Of a stretch of 18,226 bases of DNA, positions 12,969 to 18,226 are shown one piece after another (position 1 is the first letter of the stretch; the number at the start of each line of letters is the position of its first letter). The stretch comes from Bacillota bacterium (GTDB lineage: Bacteria; Bacillota; Clostridia; Oscillospirales; Oscillospiraceae). Location of the stretch: assembly GCA_029268085.1 (NCBI GenBank), contig JAJUHD010000029.1, positions 1-18,226 on the forward strand, in the 5' to 3' direction. The notes under the pieces were generated by a model. The model was not told where the DNA came from. It saw only the letters and a program-made list of their open reading frames with translations, and searched no databases. Both the position numbers and the translations under genes were made by a program.

Positions 12969-14525
12969 ATGAACAGAAAAAGTATCATCTCTCTTGCGGT
13001 GGCCCTTGCGCTGATGCTTGTTTGCTTTGCCGGCTGCGGTACGAAAGCGCCGTCGGAAAGCACAGCACCTGCCGCCTCCGCATCTGCGGCGCCGGCCGAA
13101 AAGGTCGTCAAAGTCGGCGATTTGTTTGCAAACACCTATACAAGCCTTGACGCTGCTAAAGAGTCCGACGGCTGGTGGACCTCGGAGCTGGGGCTTACAG
13201 AAACTTTGTTTGTAATCGGCGATGACTACAGCATCAAGCCCTGCCTCGCGGAGTCCGGCACAACGGACGGCAAGATATGGACAATTAAGCTGCGCGACAA
13301 TGTGGTTTTCTCGGACGGCTCAAAGCTGACGGCGGCCATAGCCGCCAAGTGCCTTGAAAGAGCGCCGCAGGTCAATGAAAAAGCTGCGGCTCTTAAAGAC
13401 GCAACGATTACTGTTTTGGACGATACCACTTTTACTATTGCCACCCCAGAATTCATGCCTACCCTTCTCAACGAGCTTACCGCCGTATATTATTCCATTA
13501 TCAACATAGACGCTTCGGCCGACATCGACAACGCGCCTGTCTGCACAGGCCCGTTCAAGGTTTCCGAATTCAAACCGGGCGAGTCCGTTGTACTTGTAAA
13601 GAATGATAAATACTGGAACGGCGATGTCGCGCTGGACAGAGTGGAAGGCTACTACATGGCGGATGCCGACACAATGTCTCTCGCTTTTCAGAACGGCGAG
13701 CTGGATGCATACATAGGGCCCACCACAAACGACCTTGAGATATACAATGCCGCTCCGGACAAATATACTGTAACCTCAGTTCCGTCTTCCAGACTGTATT
13801 ATTACTATCTCAACATGGAAAGGCTTCCAGACAAGGATCTAAGGTCAGCAATTAACATGGCAATCAATTCTGATGAAATATGCACAATGCTTTCGGGGCT
13901 TGCCTCTCCCACCATCGGCGCATTCAGCGAAAGCTCTGCATACGGAAAGGTTACCAAGAATTCCTATGATCCCCAAAAGGCAAAATCCCTTATCGAGGGG
14001 CTGGGCTATAAGCTGAACAGCGAGGGATATTACGAGAAGAACGGGAAGATCATCGAGCTTAATATCGCTTATTATGCCGCCCGCTCCATCGATAAGATCG
14101 TCCTGCTCATGCAGGAGCAGCTCAAGGCGGTCGGAATCAAGGCCGACCTCACCGTATCCGAGGATCCGGATGGTACATACCTTACGACAGGCGACTTTGA
14201 TATCGGCATGTACTGCATGATTGCCGCTCCGGCCGGCGATCCCTATTACTACCTGAGCAGAGTGCTGGACGGAGGGCTTTATACCAGCGGCGGCTATGAC
14301 AACGCAGACGCCAAGGCTCTTCTTGACCAGCTTTACAGCGAGACCGATACGGCAAAGCGCGCTGAGCTTTCGGAACAGATGCAGCAGATGATAATCGACG
14401 ACGAGGCGATGGGGTTCATTGCCCTTCTGAATAAAATAACCGTTATGCGAGCCGGTGTCGTCAATTGCTGCGAGAACAATCCGATCAGTTTTTATTTAAT
14501 TAATGCAAAGACCGACATTCAGTGA
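12969..14525 (+). CDS. Family 5 (nickel/peptide-type) ABC transporter solute-binding lipoprotein
   Basis: A 518-residue extracellular binding protein of the SBP_bac_5 type. The signal peptide ends in a lipobox, FAGC, with the lipidated Cys at 23, followed by a Ser/Ala/Pro-rich tether. Family landmarks include LRDNVVFSDGSKLTA, NAPVCTGPFKVSEF and LVKNDKYWNGDV, then the AINMAINSDEIC and KAKSLIEGLGY regions. The binding protein lies outside the membrane and feeds the permeases that follow. The ligand may be nickel, a metal-chelate or a short peptide; sequence alone does not decide, since NikA, CntA, DppA and OppA share the fold. RBS GGAGG lies before the ATG. A strong hairpin separates the gene from the permeases. 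Confidence 0.9.
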   Translation: MNRKSIISLAVALALMLVCFAGCGTKAPSESTAPAASASAAPAEKVVKVGDLFANTYTSLDAAKESDGWWTSELGLTETLFVIGDDYSIKPCLAESGTTDGKIWTIKLRDNVVFSDGSKLTAAIAAKCLERAPQVNEKAAALKDATITVLDDTTFTIATPEFMPTLLNELTAVYYSIINIDASADIDNAPVCTGPFKVSEFKPGESVVLVKNDKYWNGDVALDRVEGYYMADADTMSLAFQNGELDAYIGPTTNDLEIYNAAPDKYTVTSVPSSRLYYYYLNMERLPDKDLRSAINMAINSDEICTMLSGLASPTIGAFSESSAYGKVTKNSYDPQKAKSLIEGLGYKLNSEGYYEKNGKIIELNIAYYAARSIDKIVLLMQEQLKAVGIKADLTVSEDPDGTYLTTGDFDIGMYCMIAAPAGDPYYYLSRVLDGGLYTSGGYDNADAKALLDQLYSETDTAKRAELSEQMQQMIIDDEAMGFIALLNKITVMRAGVVNCCENNPISFYLINAKTDIQ

Positions 14526-14534
14526 TTAATTTCA

Positions 14535-14568
14535 GTTTACGGGTCCGGTTTAACCCGGACCCGTAAAC
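14535..14568 (+). other. Intercistronic hairpin between binding protein and permease genes
   Basis: A perfect 14-bp stem: GTTTACGGGTCCGG (14535-14548) pairs with 14555-14568 around the loop TTTAAC. No T run follows, so it is not a standard terminator. It probably protects the upstream mRNA 3' end or partly attenuates, favouring more binding protein than permease. Confidence 0.75.
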
Positions 14569-14587
14569 ATTACCGGGAGAAACTCAG

Positions 14588-15517
14588 ATGCTCAAATACA
14601 TAGGCAGACGCCTCTTACATCTCATTCCCATATTGCTTGTGGTAAGCTTCATAGCCTTTTCGCTTATGTATATTGCGCCGGGCGACCCCGCTTTGAAAAA
14701 GCTGGTCGCTCAGGGCCTTACTCCGTCTGACGAGGTTCTGGAGCTTACCAGAGAAAACATGGGGCTGAACAGGCCCTTCGTCGTCCGCTATGCCGATTGG
14801 CTATGGGGTTTTGTCAGGGGCGACCTTGGCATATCCTATGCGAAAAATCTGCCTGTATCGCAGCTGATGTGGAAGGCTATGGGCAAGACGGCGACGCTCT
14901 CCGCTTCCGCGCTGCTGCTGTCGCTGATAATTGCCGTGCCGCTTGGAATTTCAACGGCTTTGCGGCAGAACAGAGCTATAGACTACATAGTACGCTTTTT
15001 CACATTTGCCGGCAACTCTATACCGTCATTTCTGATCGCTTTGCTGCTTATCTTCCTTTTTTGTATAAAAGTCAATTGGTTTCCCGTTTTGGCAAAAGGG
15101 AGCATACAGGGGTTGGTTCTGCCGACTGTGGCGCTCTCTATTCCGTGCGCGGGCAAATTCATAAAACAGATACGGGCGGAAATCCTTGAACAGCTCGGCA
15201 AGGATTACGTTCTCGGTGCTCAGGCGCGCGGGGTCAGGCCGTCTGTATTTATTACCCGCGATGTTCTTCACAATGCCATGCTGACGATTATAACCGTCAT
15301 CGGTCTTGCGATCGGTGGATTGTTCACAGGAAGCGTAGTAATAGAGTCAATATTTCAGTGGCCCGGTGTGGGTCAGCTGGTTATGGACGCAATCACGGCC
15401 CGAGACTATCCTGTTATACAGGGTTTTGTAATTTATATAGCCGTTATCTATGTGGTCATCAATCTTTTGACGGACATTACATACAGAATATTCGACCCTC
15501 GGGTCCGTGCCGGCTGA
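14588..15517 (+). CDS. ABC transporter permease, NikB/DppB-like
   Basis: A 309-residue inner-membrane permease of the DppB/OppB/NikB family with about six membrane spans. It opens with the family signature LKYIGRRLLHLIPILLVVS and the motif PGDPALKKL. The long first periplasmic loop contains the usual GLNRPFVVRYADWL and GDLGISYAKNLPV. The ATPase-docking loop is QLGKDYVLGAQARGVRPSVF. The C-terminus FQWPGVGQLVMDAITARDYPV is also typical. The site GGGAG lies 9 nt upstream of the ATG. It pairs with the next gene to form the channel. The family is clear; nickel versus peptide is not. Confidence 0.92.
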   Translation: MLKYIGRRLLHLIPILLVVSFIAFSLMYIAPGDPALKKLVAQGLTPSDEVLELTRENMGLNRPFVVRYADWLWGFVRGDLGISYAKNLPVSQLMWKAMGKTATLSASALLLSLIIAVPLGISTALRQNRAIDYIVRFFTFAGNSIPSFLIALLLIFLFCIKVNWFPVLAKGSIQGLVLPTVALSIPCAGKFIKQIRAEILEQLGKDYVLGAQARGVRPSVFITRDVLHNAMLTIITVIGLAIGGLFTGSVVIESIFQWPGVGQLVMDAITARDYPVIQGFVIYIAVIYVVINLLTDITYRIFDPRVRAG

Positions 15518-15532
15518 CGGGAGGCCTTTAGC

Positions 15533-16381
15533 ATGAGATTAAAGAGAAAAAAGCTGTCGGATATATGGTTCAGGGCTTTTCTCGCGCTTGCGGCGGTTCT
15601 TGTGATTGCAAGCCTGTTTTCCAGAGAGCTTGCACCGAACGATCCTTATGCCACCAATGTCCTCCTTATGAAGCAGCCGCCCTCAGCGGAGTATCCCTTC
15701 GGGACCGACGCAATGGGCAGATGCGTCCTTTCGCGTGTGCTTTACGGTGCGCGGACGTCGGTTTTATGCGCTCTTATACTAGTGGGAATTACCTTTGTTT
15801 TCGGGACGGCGGTCGGTATCCTGTGCGGTTATTACGGCGGCGCGGCCGACAGGATAGTAATGCGTGTCATTGACGGGATTATGGCCTTTCCGCAGATGAT
15901 ACTTGCCATAGCTGTTTCCGGAATTTTGGGCGGCGGCATGCTGAACGCCATGATAGCGCTGGGCTTCGCAGGATGGACACCCTACGCGCGCCTCGCCCGG
16001 AGCAGCGTTATGGCCATCAGGGAGGAAGACTTTATAAAAGCGGCGCGGCTTTCGGGCTCCGGCAGTCTTTCAATTATGGCAAGACACGTCCTGCCCAATG
16101 TTTTCGGCTCACTGCTGACCTATGCCACAGCTCAAATCGGAGTTGTCATGCTTGGCTTTGCGGGACTGTCGTTCCTGGGCCTCGGCGTACAGCTTCCCGA
16201 AGCCGAATGGGGATCCATGATCAGCGAAGCCCGCGGGCTTCTTGCAACGGCTCCATGGGCCGTGCTGTATCCCGGACTTGCCCTTGTAGTCACGGTTATG
16301 GTGTTCAATTATCTGGGCGATGCCGTTAGGGACAGGCTGGATGCCCGCAGTCTGAGCGGTAATTTTGAAATAGAAAAGTAA
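15533..16381 (+). CDS. ABC transporter permease, NikC/DppC-like
   Basis: A 282-residue permease of the DppC/OppC/NikC family. The N-terminal span (FLALAAVLVIASLF) is followed by the loop LAPNDPYATNVLL and YPFGTDAMGRCVLSRVLYG, a family signature. The docking loop is IREEDFIKAARLSGSGSLSIM. It ends with PEAEWGSMISEARG and NYLGDAVRDRLDAR, also standard. GGGAGG lies 9 nt upstream of the ATG, 15 nt after the first permease. It forms the heterodimeric channel with NikB-like protein 14588-15517. Confidence 0.92.
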   Translation: MRLKRKKLSDIWFRAFLALAAVLVIASLFSRELAPNDPYATNVLLMKQPPSAEYPFGTDAMGRCVLSRVLYGARTSVLCALILVGITFVFGTAVGILCGYYGGAADRIVMRVIDGIMAFPQMILAIAVSGILGGGMLNAMIALGFAGWTPYARLARSSVMAIREEDFIKAARLSGSGSLSIMARHVLPNVFGSLLTYATAQIGVVMLGFAGLSFLGLGVQLPEAEWGSMISEARGLLATAPWAVLYPGLALVVTVMVFNYLGDAVRDRLDARSLSGNFEIEK

Positions 16382-16392
16382 GGATGTTTTTC

Positions 16393-17379
16393 GTGGATAA
16401 GCTGCTGAATGTAAACGGACTGCGCGCCGGCTACGGCGGATATGATAAGGTGAAGGATGTATCCTTCACCGTTGCACAGGGCGAAATATTCGGCATCGTC
16501 GGCGAGAGCGGCTGCGGCAAAAGCACGGTGCTGAAGGCTGTTATGCACCTGCCTGCTTCCGGTGTTGTGGTTACCGGCGGCTCGATCGTGTTTGACGGCA
16601 GGGATCTCAAGGCTCTCTCTCCCGAGGAATTCCGGAGGCTGCGCGGATCGGAGCTGTGCATGGTATTCCAGAACTCTTCCTCGTCGATGAATCCTATCAG
16701 GAAAATTAAAAAACAGTCATATGAAACCATAAAAAGTCATCGGGATATAAGCAAGACCGACGCTTACGACATGATGGCCTCGGTTTTTGAAAAGCTGGGC
16801 CTCAACGACTTTAAGCGCATCATGAATAGCTGTCCTTATGAGCTTTCGGGCGGCATGAACCAGAGAGTCGCCATTGCCCTCGCAATGGTTATGGAGCCGA
16901 AGCTCATTCTTGCAGATGAGCCAACAAGCGCGCTGGATGTCACTACCCAGTCTCAAGTCGTCGACGAGCTGAGACTGTTAAGAGAAAAGTTCGGCACAAG
17001 CGTCGTCATCGTTTCCCACAACATAGGGGTCATCTCAAAAATGGCCGATAACGTGGCGATAATGTACGGCGGAAGGATAGTAGAGATGGGCAGAACGGAT
17101 AAAGTCCTCAAAAACCCGCTTCATCCTTATACAAGAGCGCTGATTAAAGCCGTACCTAAGCTCAACGCGGAAACCCTCCCCGCGGGTCTTGAGGGGAATC
17201 CGCCGCAGGACTGCCGCGCCGATATGGGCTGTGCTTTTGCTCCTCGCTGCGCTTTTTGCTCTGGAGAATGCAAGCACATGGAATATTCGATGACAAAGGC
17301 GGAGGATGACCATTATTTTGCCTGCGCAATGGCGGCAAAAGGAGAAGACTATGGAAAATGCGCTGTTGTGTGTCAATAA
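16393..17379 (+). CDS. ABC transporter ATPase, DppD/NikD-like, with C-terminal Cys cluster
   Basis: A 328-residue ATPase of the peptide/nickel family. Walker A GESGCGKST, Q-loop FQNSSSSMNP, signature LSGGMNQRVAIA, Walker B LILADEPTSALD and switch VSHN are all present. The C-terminal oligopeptide-transporter region (about 265-310) contains CRADMGCAFAPRCAFC, SGEC and a later FAC. This is the Cys pattern known to bind an iron-sulfur cluster in some DppD proteins. I prefer the GTG start at 16393, 8 nt after AAGGA. The ATG at 16384 overlaps that site and would add three residues. It follows the second permease closely and overlaps the next ATPase by 29 nt. Confidence 0.9.
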   Translation: MDKLLNVNGLRAGYGGYDKVKDVSFTVAQGEIFGIVGESGCGKSTVLKAVMHLPASGVVVTGGSIVFDGRDLKALSPEEFRRLRGSELCMVFQNSSSSMNPIRKIKKQSYETIKSHRDISKTDAYDMMASVFEKLGLNDFKRIMNSCPYELSGGMNQRVAIALAMVMEPKLILADEPTSALDVTTQSQVVDELRLLREKFGTSVVIVSHNIGVISKMADNVAIMYGGRIVEMGRTDKVLKNPLHPYTRALIKAVPKLNAETLPAGLEGNPPQDCRADMGCAFAPRCAFCSGECKHMEYSMTKAEDDHYFACAMAAKGEDYGKCAVVCQ

Positions 17380-18124
17380 TCTGAAAAAAACATTTTCCGG
17401 CGGTAAAACCCAGATAGATGCGGTTTGCGGTGTGAGCTTTTCGGTTTCCAAAGGCGAAATATTCGGCATCGTCGGTGAAAGCGGGAGCGGAAAAAGCACT
17501 CTTCTGCGCCTTGTTGCCGGCATGGAGCGGCCTACTTCCGGCAGTATTTCATTTGACGGCAAGGACATCGGAGAATTATCAGCCTCCGGCCGCCGGACGC
17601 TTTACAGAAAGCTTCAAATGGTGTTCCAGTCTCCGCTTGCATCCTTTGATCCGCGGATGACAGTGAGGCGCTCGATTTATGAGCCGCTTCGGAACCTATG
17701 CGGAGTCAGAGACGAAAAGGCGCTGAACGAACGCGCCAGCGAGCTCTTTGATATGGTGGGGCTTGATGCAGGACTGCTGGACAGATATGCCTTTGAAATG
17801 AGCGGAGGCCAGTGCCAGCGGGCAGCAATAGCCCGTGCCATAGCCGTCAGACCGAAGCTCCTGCTCTGCGATGAGGTCACGAGCGCTTTGGACGTTTCCG
17901 CTCAGGCAAACATTGTAGCCCTGCTCTGCGAACTCAGCAAATATTTGGATATGAGCATTTTGTTTGTCTCTCACGACATTGCCCTTGTCAGCAACATTTG
18001 CGGGCGCAGCATTGTTATGCACAGGGGAGTCTGCGAAGAGTACGGTCTGACAAAAAGCCTTATCACAGAACCTCGAACTGATTATACCAAGCAGCTTGTC
18101 TCCTACGCGGCGATAACGTTATAG
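17351..18124 (+). CDS. ABC transporter ATPase, DppF/NikE-like
   Basis: A 257-residue ATPase partner of the preceding gene. Walker A GESGSGKST, Q-loop FQSPLASFDPRMTV, signature MSGGQCQRAAIARA, Walker B LLLCDEVTSALDVS and switch FVSHD are visible. The Walker B Glu is followed by Val rather than Pro, which is common in this subfamily. It lacks the long Cys-bearing C-terminal extension seen in its partner, ending soon after the core. The start ATG 17351 follows GGAGAAG and lies inside the previous gene; the frame beginning at 17306 is an overlong reading. It completes a five-protein importer with 12969-16381. Confidence 0.92.
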   Translation: MENALLCVNNLKKTFSGGKTQIDAVCGVSFSVSKGEIFGIVGESGSGKSTLLRLVAGMERPTSGSISFDGKDIGELSASGRRTLYRKLQMVFQSPLASFDPRMTVRRSIYEPLRNLCGVRDEKALNERASELFDMVGLDAGLLDRYAFEMSGGQCQRAAIARAIAVRPKLLLCDEVTSALDVSAQANIVALLCELSKYLDMSILFVSHDIALVSNICGRSIVMHRGVCEEYGLTKSLITEPRTDYTKQLVSYAAITL

Positions 18125-18226
18125 GCAAAGCCGCCTTACGATACCAGCTTTATGCAGGCTGGCGGACAATTCACAAGGATGATCTGCCATGCAAATAAAC
18201 AAAGAATAGCTTTTGCATATATCCTT
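18125..18226. other. Downstream edge of the window
   Basis: These 102 nt after the last ATPase hold a loose GCCGCC/GGCGG pairing (about 18128-18163) without a T run, so no terminator can be called. No start of a further gene is evident before the window ends. Confidence 0.4.

Noticed and set aside
12608..13150. Long overlapping frame (180 codons) on the plus strand
   Set aside because: It runs out of phase through the methyltransferase and lipoprotein genes, has an Arg/Pro/Ser-rich composition and no ribosome site.
1..18226. CRISPR arrays, tRNA/rRNA genes, prophage or plasmid functions
   Set aside because: No regular repeats, cloverleaf-like sequence or hallmark genes were seen.

Overview
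The window looks like a chromosomal segment of an anaerobic Clostridia-type Firmicute, possibly of the Oscillospirales kind. The signs are S-layer-homology (SLH) surface anchoring, two complete energy-coupling-factor (ECF) vitamin transporters, a C_GCAxxG_C_C redox protein, strong GGAGG-type ribosome sites, moderate GC and ATGA-coupled operons. No rRNA, tRNA, CRISPR array, phage or transposase gene was seen. Nearly all of the segment is devoted to taking up small cofactors, metals or peptides.

Region 1 (2-4991, + strand) is one tightly packed operon. It holds the end of a toroid-repeat protein with SLH domains, a membrane-anchored DUF4430 protein, EcfT, and an unusual single polypeptide that fuses two ECF ATPases to a CbrT-like S component. 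The pair 'alpha/alpha toroid + DUF4430' matches the two domains of animal transcobalamin/intrinsic factor, so this reads as a surface-captured cobalamin (or corrinoid) import system. A small Cys-rich protein (5094-5363) follows.

Region 2 (5361-9393, - strand) is a second ECF transporter, ecfA1-ecfA2-ecfT-S component, followed by a SAM methyltransferase. A long imperfect palindrome lies between the last two genes. Region 3 (9415-11791, - strand) is an M14 deacylase (AstE/AspA-like), a second SAM methyltransferase and a C_GCAxxG_C_C protein, closed by a terminator. Region 4 (11875-18124, + strand) is a third SAM methyltransferase followed by a complete nickel/peptide-type ABC transporter: lipoprotein, two permeases and two ATPases.

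The most striking feature is regulatory. A 19-base element of form CCCC-N6-GGCTTGY occurs five times by eye, always between genes. In every case its TTG supplies the first half of a plausible -35 box with a -10-like hexamer at normal spacing. Copies head the region 2, 3 and 4 operons, each of which contains a SAM methyltransferase. Two further copies each drive a putative RNA of about 87 nt that is pyrimidine-rich at its 5' side and ends in an intrinsic terminator. This suggests one undescribed regulon linking three transport or methyltransferase operons and two small RNAs. No transcription factor gene is visible in the window, so the regulator is unknown.
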